Positions 35,303-43,144 of a stretch of 64,000 nt of DNA are shown piece by piece (within the stretch, counting starts at the first letter, position 1; the number at the start of each line of letters is the position of its first letter). This stretch comes from Streptomyces wuyuanensis. GTDB lineage: Bacteria > Actinomycetota > Actinomycetes > Streptomycetales > Streptomycetaceae. The stretch is taken from assembly GCF_900103455.1 (NCBI RefSeq), contig NZ_FNHI01000017.1, forward strand, positions 116,002 to 180,001, in the 5' to 3' direction. The position numbers were made by a program, and so were the translations under genes. The notes under the pieces were generated by a model. The model saw only the letters and a program-made list of their open reading frames with translations. It was not told where the DNA came from and did not search any database.

Positions 35303-35914
35303 TCAGCGGGTGCGGTTCAGCGTCTGCAGGGCGGCCTTGAGCAGCAGACCGATCTGCGGCTCGCCGGCCGCCGCCTCCGCCTGCGGGGTCACGGCGGTGA
35401 CCGCCTCGTCGGCCTCGCGGGTGGCGTAGCCGAGGCCGATCAGCGCGGCGTGCAGCTGGTCGCGCCAGGACTGGGTGACGGGAGCGCCGACGGCGCGGCC
35501 CGGCGACCCGACCGGCTCGCCGAGGCGGTCCTTCAGCTCCAGCAGCAGCTTCTGGGCACCCTTCTTGCCGATGCCGGGGACGGCGGTGAGCGCCTTCTCG
35601 TCATCCGTGGCGACCGCGCGCCGCAACGCGTCCGGGTTGTGCACCGCGAGCATGGCCTGTGCCAGCCGGGGGCCGACTCCGCTCGCGGTCTGGAGCAGCT
35701 CGAAGACCTGCCGCTCGTCGTCGTCGGCGAAGCCGTACAGCGTCAGCGAGTCCTCACGGACCACCAACGACGTGGCGAGCCGGGCCTCCTGACCCACTCT
35801 CAGCCCGGAGAGGGTGTCGGGGGTGCACTGGACGGCCATGCCCACACCGCCGACCTCGATCACGGCGGTGGTCGGGGCCAGGGCGGCGACCGGGCCGCTC
35901 ACAAAGGCGATCAT
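35303..35914 (-). CDS. ruvA: Holliday junction branch migration protein RuvA
   Basis: The RuvA tetramer holds the junction and loads RuvB. The 203-residue protein has an N-terminal OB fold (MIAFVSGPVAAL), two helix-hairpin-helix motifs (LLQTASGVGPRLAQAML and LTAVPGIGKKGAQKLL), and a C-terminal RuvB-contacting domain (AALIGLGY). Its ATG overlaps the ruvC stop by four bases, so the two are translationally coupled. Confidence 0.97.
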   Translation of the reverse strand: MIAFVSGPVAALAPTTAVIEVGGVGMAVQCTPDTLSGLRVGQEARLATSLVVREDSLTLYGFADDDERQVFELLQTASGVGPRLAQAMLAVHNPDALRRAVATDDEKALTAVPGIGKKGAQKLLLELKDRLGEPVGSPGRAVGAPVTQSWRDQLHAALIGLGYATREADEAVTAVTPQAEAAAGEPQIGLLLKAALQTLNRTR

Positions 35915-36444
35915 GCGGTACGGCCTTTCGTCGCGTGGTGGGCGGCGACCGCGCGCTGCAGTCGGTTCTGCGCGGGCGCGCGCCAGATGTGGCAGATGGC
36001 GAGGGCGAGGGCGTCGGCGGCGTCGGCCGGTTTCGGCGGGGCGTCCAGTCGCAGCAGCCGGGTCACCATGGCGCCGACCTGCGCCTTGTCGGCCCGGCCG
36101 CTGCCGGTGACGGCCGCCTTGACCTCGCTCGGGGTGTGCAGGGCGACCGGCAGCCCGCGGCGGGCCGCGCACAGCATGGCGACGGCGCTGGCCTGGGCCG
36201 TGCCCATGACCGTGCGCACATTGTGCTGGCTGAACACCCGTTCCACCGCGACCATTTCGGGCCGGTGCGCGTCCAGCCACTCCTCGATGCCGCGCTCGAC
36301 GGCGACGAGCCGGTCGCCGATCTCCGCATCCGCGGCGGTGCGCACCACCCCGACGCCGAGCATGGTCAGCGGACGGCCCGCGACGCCCTCGACGACGCCG
36401 ATGCCGCACCGTGTCAGCCCCGGGTCCACCCCCAGCACGCGCAC
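35911..36444 (-). CDS. ruvC: crossover junction endodeoxyribonuclease RuvC
   Basis: RuvC cuts Holliday junctions. The 177-residue RNase H-fold protein starts VRVLGVDPGLTRCGIG with the first catalytic aspartate. It has VERVFSQHNVRT with the glutamate and PADAADALALAICH with the final aspartates. The start is GTG at 36444. It is first of the ruvCAB operon. Confidence 0.96.
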   Translation of the reverse strand: MRVLGVDPGLTRCGIGVVEGVAGRPLTMLGVGVVRTAADAEIGDRLVAVERGIEEWLDAHRPEMVAVERVFSQHNVRTVMGTAQASAVAMLCAARRGLPVALHTPSEVKAAVTGSGRADKAQVGAMVTRLLRLDAPPKPADAADALALAICHIWRAPAQNRLQRAVAAHHATKGRTA

Positions 36445-36554
36445 ACGCCCACCCCTTCTTCGCCGGCCCCCGGCCGCAGCCGGGCGGTGTCCCCGGCGTT
36501 CGTGCAGGCTATCGGCTCCCACTGACAACCGCCGACAGGCGAGGGGCCGAAAAC

Positions 36555-36594
36555 GCGACGGGCCGGCGGGGTGGTGTCCCCGTCGGCCCGTCGC
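36555..36594 (-). terminator. yebC terminator hairpin
   Basis: A 17-base stem with one G-U pair (GCGACGGGCCGGCGGGG side) around a six-base loop lies 12 bases beyond the yebC stop. It separates yebC from ruvC. Confidence 0.75.
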
Positions 36595-36605
36595 ACGAAG
36601 CGGGA

Positions 36606-37358
36606 TCAGGCGTCGACCTTCTCCATGACGTCGTCCGAGACGTCGAAGTTGGCGAAGACGTTCTGCACGTCGTCGCTGTCCTCCAGCGCGTCGATCAGCT
36701 TGAAGATCTTGCGCGCGCCCTCCTCGTCCAGCTCGACCTGCATGGTCGGGACGAAGTTGGCCTCGGCGGAGTCGTAGTCGATGCCGGCGTCCTGGAGCGC
36801 GGTGCGGACCGCGACCAGGTCGGTGGCCTCGCTGATGACCTCGAAGTTCTCACCGAGGTCGTTGACCTCCTCGGCACCGGCGTCCAGCACGGCGCCGAGC
36901 ACGTCGTCCTCGGACAGCTCGCCCTTCGGCAGGACGACGACGCCCTTGCGGTTGAAGAGGTACGACACGGAACCGGGGTCGGCCATCGAGCCGCCGTTGC
37001 GCGTCATGGCGACCCGCACGTCGGAGGCGGCACGGTTGCGGTTGTCGGTGAGGCACTCGATGAGCACGGCGACGCCGTTCGGGCCGTAACCCTCGTACAT
37101 GATCGTCTCGTAGTCCGCGCCGCCGGCCTCGAGGCCCGCGCCGCGCTTGACCGCCGAGTCGATGTTCTTGTTGGGGACCGACTGCTTCTTCGCCTTCTGG
37201 ATGGCGTCGAAGAGGGTCGGGTTCCCGTCGACGTCGGCGCCGCCGGTACGGGCCGCGACCTCGATGTTCTTGATCAGCTTCGCGAAGAGCTTGCCGCGCT
37301 TGGCGTCGATCACGGCCTTCTTGTGCTTCGTCGTGGCCCATTTAGAGTGGCCGGACAT
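36606..37358 (-). CDS. yebC: YebC/PmpR family DNA-binding or translation regulator
   Basis: The 250-residue protein begins MSGHSKWATTKHKKAVIDAKRGKLF, the family signature, and has GGSMADPGSVSYLF and a terminal VQNVFANFDV. Family members act as transcription regulators; some have recently been linked to polyproline translation. It lies between pdxT and ruvC, as in mycobacteria. Confidence 0.95.
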   Translation of the reverse strand: MSGHSKWATTKHKKAVIDAKRGKLFAKLIKNIEVAARTGGADVDGNPTLFDAIQKAKKQSVPNKNIDSAVKRGAGLEAGGADYETIMYEGYGPNGVAVLIECLTDNRNRAASDVRVAMTRNGGSMADPGSVSYLFNRKGVVVLPKGELSEDDVLGAVLDAGAEEVNDLGENFEVISEATDLVAVRTALQDAGIDYDSAEANFVPTMQVELDEEGARKIFKLIDALEDSDDVQNVFANFDVSDDVMEKVDA

Positions 37359-37421
37359 CTGCCTGTCTCCTTCGCGTAACCAATCTCTGCTGCGTTCGCC
37401 TGTGATCCTACCGGGATCGTG

Positions 37422-38021
37422 TCACTGTGCGGTGCGCACCATGTCGACGAACAGGGCGTGCACACGGTGGTCCCCGGTCAGCTCCGGGTGGAACGACGTG
37501 GCCAGCGCGTTGCCCTGGCGGACGGCGACGATGTGGCCCTCGTGCTCGGCGAGCACCTCGACTTCGGCGCCGACGGACTCGACCCAAGGGGCGCGGATGA
37601 AGACGCCCTCCACGGGGTCGCCGTCTATCCCGTCGACCGCGACCGCGGACTCGAAGGACTCGTTCTGGCGGCCGAAGGCGTTGCGGCGCACGATCATGTC
37701 GATGCCGCCGATGGTCTCCTGGCCCGAGCGCGGGTCGAGGATCTTCTCGGCGAGCATGATCAGGCCGGCGCAGGTGCCGTAGACCGGCATCCCGGCGCGC
37801 ACGCGCTCACGCAGCGGCTCCATCAGCCCGAAGAGGTGGGCCAGCTTGGAGATGGTGGTGGACTCGCCGCCGGGGACGACCAGACCGTCGACCTCGGCGA
37901 GTTCCTCGGGGCGCCGGACCGGCCTGGCCACGGCATCGGCCGCGGCCAGGGCGATCAGGTGCTCCCGTACGTCGCCCTGCAGAGCCAGTACTCCGATAAC
38001 AGGGGTGCCGGGTGTGCTCAT
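37422..38021 (-). CDS. pdxT: pyridoxal 5'-phosphate synthase glutaminase subunit PdxT
   Basis: PdxT supplies ammonia from glutamine to PdxS. The 199-residue class I amidotransferase has VVPGGESTTISKL, the nucleophile Cys in YGTCAGLIML, and the terminal HPELTGDHRVH with the catalytic His/Glu. It starts six bases after the pdxS stop, in the deoxyxylulose-independent PLP operon. Confidence 0.97.
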   Translation of the reverse strand: MSTPGTPVIGVLALQGDVREHLIALAAADAVARPVRRPEELAEVDGLVVPGGESTTISKLAHLFGLMEPLRERVRAGMPVYGTCAGLIMLAEKILDPRSGQETIGGIDMIVRRNAFGRQNESFESAVAVDGIDGDPVEGVFIRAPWVESVGAEVEVLAEHEGHIVAVRQGNALATSFHPELTGDHRVHALFVDMVRTAQ

Positions 38022-38027
38022 GGGTGG

Positions 38028-38942
38028 TTACCAGCCGCGGTTCGCGTAGCGCTCGGCCTCGGGCAGGGTGTCGCAGTTGATGCCGACCATGGCCTCGCCC
38101 AGGTTGCGGGAGGCGTCCGCGATGATCTTCGGGTCGTCGTAGAAGGTGGTGGCCTTCACGATGGCCGCGGCGCGCTTGGCCGGGTCACCGGACTTGAAGA
38201 TGCCGGAGCCGACGAAGACGCCCTCGGCGCCGAGCTGGCGCATCAGCGCGGCGTCGGCGGGGGTGGCGACACCACCGGCGGAGAAGAGCACGACCGGCAG
38301 CTTGCCGAGCTGGGCGACCTCGGCGACGAGCTCGTACGGGGCGCGCAGCTCCTTGGCGGCGGCGTACAGCTCGTTGTTGTCGAAGCCGCGCAGGCGGGCG
38401 ATCTCGTTCTTGATCTGGCGCAGGTGGCGGACGGCCTCGACGACGTTGCCGGTGCCGGCCTCGCCCTTGGAGCGGATCATGGCCGCACCCTCGGCGATCC
38501 GGCGCAGGGCCTCGCCCAGGTTCGTGGCGCCGCAGACGAAGGGGGTCGTGAAGGCCCACTTGTCGGAGTGGTTGACCTCGTCGGCCGGGGTGAGCACCTC
38601 GGACTCGTCGATGTAGTCCACGCCGAGCGACTGCAGGACCTGGGCCTCGACGAAGTGGCCGATGCGCGACTTGGCCATCACCGGGATCGAGACGGCGTCG
38701 ATGATGCCCTCGATCATGTCCGGGTCGGACATCCGGGCCACGCCGCCGTCCTTGCGGATGTCGGCCGGGACGCGCTCCAGGGCCATGACGGCCACGGCGC
38801 CCGCGTCCTCGGCGATCTTCGCCTGCTCCGGCGTGACGACGTCCATGATCACGCCGCCCTTGAGCTGCTCGGCCATGCCTCGCTTGACGCGCGCGGTGCC
38901 GGTCTCGGGAGCCTGCGGGGAGTTGGGGAACGTGCTGGACAC
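38028..38942 (-). CDS. pdxS: pyridoxal 5'-phosphate synthase lyase subunit PdxS
   Basis: PdxS builds PLP from ribose 5-phosphate, glyceraldehyde 3-phosphate and ammonia. The 304-residue TIM barrel contains KRGMAEQLKGGVIMDVV, the catalytic lysine in MAKSRIGHFVEAQ, VDYIDESEVLTPAD and the GVFVGSGIFKS phosphate site. GTG at 38942 has GAGG six bases upstream and gives the short N-terminus of homologues. An ATG at 38954 is possible. Confidence 0.96.
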   Translation of the reverse strand: MSSTFPNSPQAPETGTARVKRGMAEQLKGGVIMDVVTPEQAKIAEDAGAVAVMALERVPADIRKDGGVARMSDPDMIEGIIDAVSIPVMAKSRIGHFVEAQVLQSLGVDYIDESEVLTPADEVNHSDKWAFTTPFVCGATNLGEALRRIAEGAAMIRSKGEAGTGNVVEAVRHLRQIKNEIARLRGFDNNELYAAAKELRAPYELVAEVAQLGKLPVVLFSAGGVATPADAALMRQLGAEGVFVGSGIFKSGDPAKRAAAIVKATTFYDDPKIIADASRNLGEAMVGINCDTLPEAERYANRGW

Positions 38943-39221
38943 GATCGACCTCATTCGGTGACGACAAATGGTGCTCCGACGAGGAAACAGTCCGGTGCCA
39001 GGCCACTGCAAGGGCCAATGGGGACGCCGTGGCTCGTTTTGGCGGCGTCGGCGGCAGGGGCAGCCCGGCCGGGGGCGGGTGGGCGAGGGGCCCGGCCCGG
39101 CCACGGGGTCGGCCTCGAGCCGGGCGAGGGCGGGGCGAGGGTGAGGGCAGGGCGCCGTCGCGGCCGGAGGGCGAACCGAGGAGCCCGGGCCCGGGCCGCG
39201 GCCCGCTGCCGCGGGACCCCG

Positions 39222-39761
39222 CTAGGGCCGGTCCGCCAGCGCCACCGGGGGCTCGTCGTCCATCTCGAAGGCCATCGGGAACGGGGCGTGCCCGGCGAGG
39301 CGGAACCAGCGGACCTTGCGGTGCCGGCGCAGCGCCCGCGCCGCACGCACGGCGTCGTTGTGGAACCGCCGCGCCATGGGAACCCGCCGTACCGCCGCGG
39401 CGAGCTCGTTGGCGGCGTCGTCGCCCCCCGGGGCCTCCCGCACGGCCTGCACCTGCTCCGTCTCGCCGAAGACGGCACGCAGTGCCTGACTGAGCTCGCT
39501 CTCGGCGACCTCGCGGTGCTCCTCGTCCGCCTGACGCGCCGCGTGAGCGGCCTCGTACAGCACGATCGAGGCGGCCGGGTCCAGCACGCCCGAGGTGGCG
39601 AGCTCCTGGGTGACCGAGGCACGGCGGAGCAGCTGGGCGTCCAGGGCCGCGCGGGCGGCGTCGATCCGGGCGTGCAGGCGGTCGAGGCGGCCGGCGGTCC
39701 AGCTGAGGTAGAGGCCGATGGCGACGAGCGCGACGAGGATCCAGATCAAGGTTGCGGTCAC
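39222..39761 (-). CDS. LemA-like membrane protein
   Basis: The 179-residue protein has an N-terminal membrane helix (about residues 3-23), then a long helical domain. Two stretches recall LemA: RLHARIDAARAALDAQLLRRASVTQEL (a Q/R-rich helix pair) and RRFHNDAVRAARAL, compare RRFYNDAVRDYN in LemA. Its function is unknown. It lies between pimA and pdxS on the same strand, with about 280 bases of spacing on one side and 314 on the other. The LemA relationship is judged by eye. Confidence 0.85.
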   Translation of the reverse strand: MTATLIWILVALVAIGLYLSWTAGRLDRLHARIDAARAALDAQLLRRASVTQELATSGVLDPAASIVLYEAAHAARQADEEHREVAESELSQALRAVFGETEQVQAVREAPGGDDAANELAAAVRRVPMARRFHNDAVRAARALRRHRKVRWFRLAGHAPFPMAFEMDDEPPVALADRP

Positions 39762-40075
39762 GCCGGGTCAATCTACCGGGGCGCGCACGGGCGCCTTCGC
39801 CCGCGGGCCCGGTGCGGATCGTCCCGGCGGGTCCCCCCGCGAGCCGGCGGACCGCGCCGGAGCGGGCCGGTCCCCGGGGTGCGCCCGATCCGCCCCGGCA
39901 GGTGCGGCGCACCGGCCCGGCCCACGCTGTGCGGCCCCACCCCGAAGCGGGTCCGGTGGAGCTCAGCCGGCCAACGATCGGCCGGGCCGGAGCGTCCGAT
40001 ACCCGCTCCCGCTGAGGTGTACCGGCCCGGGTCGCACCCCCCGGGCCCCGGTCACTCACCCCGCGCGGTACCGGC
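39762..40075. other. intergenic region between pimA and the LemA-like gene
   Basis: These 314 bases are extremely GC-rich and repetitive in composition. The end nearest pimA holds a hairpin annotated as its terminator; otherwise I see no gene or recognised site. The LemA-like gene's promoter should lie here. Confidence 0.4.
40021..40052 (-). terminator. pimA terminator hairpin
   Basis: ACCGGCCCGGG pairs with CCCGGGCCCCGGT with a small bulge, about 24 bases beyond the pimA stop. Confidence 0.5.
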
Positions 40076-41266
40076 TCAGTCGCGGGCCAGGCCCAAGCGG
40101 GCCATCAGACCGCCGGGGCGCTCGTCCGCGGCCACCGAGGCCGCTCCGTCCGTCACCGTCTCGTACACCGCGAGGATGTCCGCGCCGACCGTGGACCAGT
40201 CGAAGCGCCGCACATGGGCGCTCCCCCGGGCGCTGAGCTCGGCGCGCCGGGACGGGGAGCCCAGCAGCCGGATCGCGGCCTCGGCCAGCGCGTCGGCGTC
40301 CTCGTTGGCGAAGAGCTCGCCCGCGGCGCCCTGGTCCAGTACCTGGGCGAACGCGTCGAGGTCCGAGGCCAGTACCGGCGCTCCCGCCGACAGGGCCTCG
40401 ACCAGGATGATGCCGAAGCTCTCGCCGCCTGTGTTGGGCGCGACGTACAAGTCGACGCTGCGCAGCAGCCGGGCCTTGTCCTCGTCGCTGACCATGCCCA
40501 GGAACTCCACGCGCTCGCGCATCGCGACGGGGAGCGACTCGACGGCCTCCTTCTCGTCCCCGCGCCCGGCGACCAGCAGCCGGGTGTCCGGCCGTGCCTC
40601 CAGGATCCTCGGCAGGGCCTTCATCAGGACGGGCAGGCCCTTGCGCGGCTCGTCGATGCGCCCGATGAAGCCGAGTGTGCCCCCCTTGCCTTCGCCGGTC
40701 GGACCCCCGCCCTGCCACTCCGCCTTCGGCTCGGCCTCGGCGAAGAAGTCGACGTCGACGCCGTTGGGGATGACCACCGCGTCGCCGCCGAGGTGCTCCA
40801 CGAGCGTGCGCCGGGCGTACTCGCTGACCGCGATCCGTGCGTTGATCTTCTCCAGTGCGGGCTGGAGGATCGGATAGGCCGCGATCATCGCGCGCGAGCG
40901 CGGGTTCGAGGTGTGGAAGGTCGCCACGATCGGCCCCTGCGCCGCCCAGCAGGACAGCAGCCCCAGGGACGGCGAGGCCGGCTCGTGGATGTGGATCACG
41001 TCGAACGTGCCGTCGTGCAGCCAGCGCCGCACCCGGGCCGCGGACAGGAAGCCGAAGTTGAGCCGGGCGACCGAGCCGTTGTACGGCACGGGCACGGCAC
41101 GCCCCGCCGACACGACGTACGGCGGCAGAGGGGTGTCGTCGTCGGCCGGGGCGAGGACGGACACCTCGTGCCCGAGTCCGATCAGATGCTCCGCGAGGTC
41201 GCGGATGTGGAACTGGACGCCACCGGGGACGTCCCACGAGTAGGGGCAGACGATCCCGATCCTCAC
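40076..41266 (-). CDS. pimA: phosphatidylinositol alpha-mannosyltransferase
   Basis: The enzyme transfers the first mannose from GDP-mannose to phosphatidylinositol on the inner membrane face. The 396-residue GT-B, GT4-family protein starts RIGIVCPYSWDVPGGVQFHI, with the GGVQ loop that binds the acceptor. It has the IHIHEP and ATFHTSN motifs, the C-terminal GFIGRIDEPRKGL, and the EX7E signature in ESFGIILVEALSAG. The GTG start overlaps the acyltransferase stop. It is third in pgsA-acyltransferase-pimA, matching mycobacteria. Confidence 0.94.
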   Translation of the reverse strand: MRIGIVCPYSWDVPGGVQFHIRDLAEHLIGLGHEVSVLAPADDDTPLPPYVVSAGRAVPVPYNGSVARLNFGFLSAARVRRWLHDGTFDVIHIHEPASPSLGLLSCWAAQGPIVATFHTSNPRSRAMIAAYPILQPALEKINARIAVSEYARRTLVEHLGGDAVVIPNGVDVDFFAEAEPKAEWQGGGPTGEGKGGTLGFIGRIDEPRKGLPVLMKALPRILEARPDTRLLVAGRGDEKEAVESLPVAMRERVEFLGMVSDEDKARLLRSVDLYVAPNTGGESFGIILVEALSAGAPVLASDLDAFAQVLDQGAAGELFANEDADALAEAAIRLLGSPSRRAELSARGSAHVRRFDWSTVGADILAVYETVTDGAASVAADERPGGLMARLGLARD

Positions 41267-42183
41267 GTGCGGGGCTCCCCCGTCTCGCCGCGGTCCTCCA
41301 GGTCGGAGAGCCACAACCGCTGCAACATGTGCCAGTCCTCCGGGTGGTCCGCGATTCCGGTGGCGAAGGCATCGGCCAGCGCCTGTGTCATCACGGACGT
41401 CTTCTCGGCCCGCGTGCCTGTCTCGGGTACGTCGACGGGCGGATGGACCCGGCCCCGCATGACCGTCCCGTCGTACCAGAGGGTGACGGGCAGCAGCAGC
41501 GCGCCGGTCTGCTGGGCGAGCAGCGCGGGGCCGGCGGGCATCCTGGCCGTCTCGCCGAAGAACTTCACCTCGGTGCCCGAGGCGGACAGGTCGCGGTCCG
41601 CGACCAGGCAGACCAGGCCGCCGTCGCGCAGTCGGCGGGCGAGCGTGCCGAAGGCGGAGCCGCCGGTGTGCGGCAGTACCTCCATGCCGAGGGACTCGCG
41701 GTAGGCGACGAAGCGGTCGTACAGCGTCTCCGGCTTCAGCCGCTCCGCGACGGTGGTGAACGGTATGCCGAGCGCGCGGGTGGCCCAGACCCCCGCCAGG
41801 TCCCAGTTCGCCAGGTGCGGCAGGGCCATGATGACGCCCCTGCCGTCGGCCATCCCGTCGTGCAGGCGCTGGATGCTCTCGATGTCCACGCTGCGGCGCA
41901 GGCGCTCCTTGTCCCAGGCGGGCAGGCGGAAGGACTCCATCCAGTAGCGCATGTACGAGCGCATGCCGGCCCTGGACAGCTCGGCGAGCCGCTCCGGTCC
42001 GGCATCGGGCACGACGCGGGCCAGGTTGGCCTCCAGCCGCAGGACGCCCTTGCCGCGCCGCTTCCACGCGGTGTCGGCGATGGTGCGGCCGAGCGCGGCG
42101 GCGACGGGCTCCGGAAGCTTCTTGACCACCCCCCAACCCAGCCCGTACAGCGTGTCCGTCATCCGGTCCTGCATGGCGCTCAT
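41263..42183 (-). CDS. phosphatidylinositol mannoside acyltransferase (PatA/HtrB-like)
   Basis: The enzyme acylates the 6-position of a mannose of PIM. The 306-residue LpxL/HtrB-fold protein has the acyltransferase HX4D motif in ALPHLANWDLAG and a second DRDLSASGTEVKFFGE block. It also has a PAGPALLAQQTGA region common to lauroyl-acyltransferase relatives. It is coupled at both ends: to the phosphatidylinositol-phosphate synthase upstream (ATGA) and pimA downstream (GTGA). Confidence 0.92.
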   Translation of the reverse strand: MSAMQDRMTDTLYGLGWGVVKKLPEPVAAALGRTIADTAWKRRGKGVLRLEANLARVVPDAGPERLAELSRAGMRSYMRYWMESFRLPAWDKERLRRSVDIESIQRLHDGMADGRGVIMALPHLANWDLAGVWATRALGIPFTTVAERLKPETLYDRFVAYRESLGMEVLPHTGGSAFGTLARRLRDGGLVCLVADRDLSASGTEVKFFGETARMPAGPALLAQQTGALLLPVTLWYDGTVMRGRVHPPVDVPETGTRAEKTSVMTQALADAFATGIADHPEDWHMLQRLWLSDLEDRGETGEPRT

Positions 42184-42887
42184 GCCTCACTCCCCTGCGA
42201 GGTGCCCTGGGTGCTCCCGTGCGAGGGGCCCTGCGGGGAGCCGCCGCCGGACGGGGCGGCATCCGCCTCGGCCGCCTCACGGCGCACGGTGACCACTCGC
42301 TGCCCCAGCGTCACCACCGAGCCCGCGGCCACGACCCACAGCGCGATGGGGAGCAGCACCTCGACACCGGGGACGCCGAATGCGCGGAGTCCGGCGAGCC
42401 CGGCCGCCACCAGCGAGATCACCAGCCGTTCGGCGCGCTCCACCAGCCCGTTCACCGCGACCGGCAGCCCGATCGACTCGCCCCGCGCCTTCGTGTACGA
42501 GACGACCTGGCCGCTGGCGAGGCAGAAGATGGCCACCGCGCACAGCACGTTGTCGTCGCCCTTGCCCGCGTACCAGAGGGCGAAGCCGCCGAAGATCGCG
42601 CTGTCGGCGACCCGGTCCAGCGTGGAGTCGAGGAAGGCGCCCCAGCGGCTGGACACCCCGGCCTGCCGGGCCATGTTGCCGTCGACGAGGTCGGAGAAGA
42701 CGAACAGGGTGATGACGATCGTCCCCCAGAAGAACTCTCCGCGGGGGAAGAAGACCAGCGCGCCCGCGACCACTCCGGCCGTGCCGACGAGGGTCACCGC
42801 GTCGGGGCTCACTCCGCGGCGTAGCAGAAACGCGGCGAACGGTGTGAGGACACGCGTGAAGAACGCACGCGCGTACTTGTTCAGCAT
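42180..42887 (-). CDS. pgsA: phosphatidylinositol phosphate synthase (CDP-alcohol phosphatidyltransferase)
   Basis: The enzyme condenses CDP-diacylglycerol with inositol 1-phosphate. The 235-residue membrane protein has about six helices. Its CDP-alcohol phosphatidyltransferase signature is complete in SDLVDGNMARQAG...GAFLDSTLDRVAD. The C-terminal 35 residues are a Ser/Gly/Gln-rich tail. It heads the PIM synthesis operon and diverges from the EF-G-like gene by 257 bases. The mycobacterial pgsA1 name is used by position. Confidence 0.93.
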   Translation of the reverse strand: MLNKYARAFFTRVLTPFAAFLLRRGVSPDAVTLVGTAGVVAGALVFFPRGEFFWGTIVITLFVFSDLVDGNMARQAGVSSRWGAFLDSTLDRVADSAIFGGFALWYAGKGDDNVLCAVAIFCLASGQVVSYTKARGESIGLPVAVNGLVERAERLVISLVAAGLAGLRAFGVPGVEVLLPIALWVVAAGSVVTLGQRVVTVRREAAEADAAPSGGGSPQGPSHGSTQGTSQGSEA

Positions 42888-43144
42888 GGCCTTCCCGAGG
42901 GGTCGGTGGGCCGTGCGGCCCCTTCGGCCACCGGCGGGCCCATCGTAGCCACGCGGGCGGCGGGCCAGCCGCCTGGCCCGGTCGCGTACGACGTATGGAC
43001 GCACCATGGCGGGAGTGGAAAGCTCGAAAGACAACCGCGGGCTTCGCCGGCGCATCCCCCAGGCTCCGGCCGGGGGTCTCCCCATCGCGCGCCCCCGGGT
43101 CCGCGCCCTCACCTCACCGTGCGATGAGTCGGGAGGAACGAATC

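Noticed and set aside
42995..43144. Upstream extension of the EF-G-like protein to 784 residues
   Set aside because: The added residues are Arg/Pro/Ser-rich with no family match, and a strong GGGAGGAACG site precedes the ATG at 43145.
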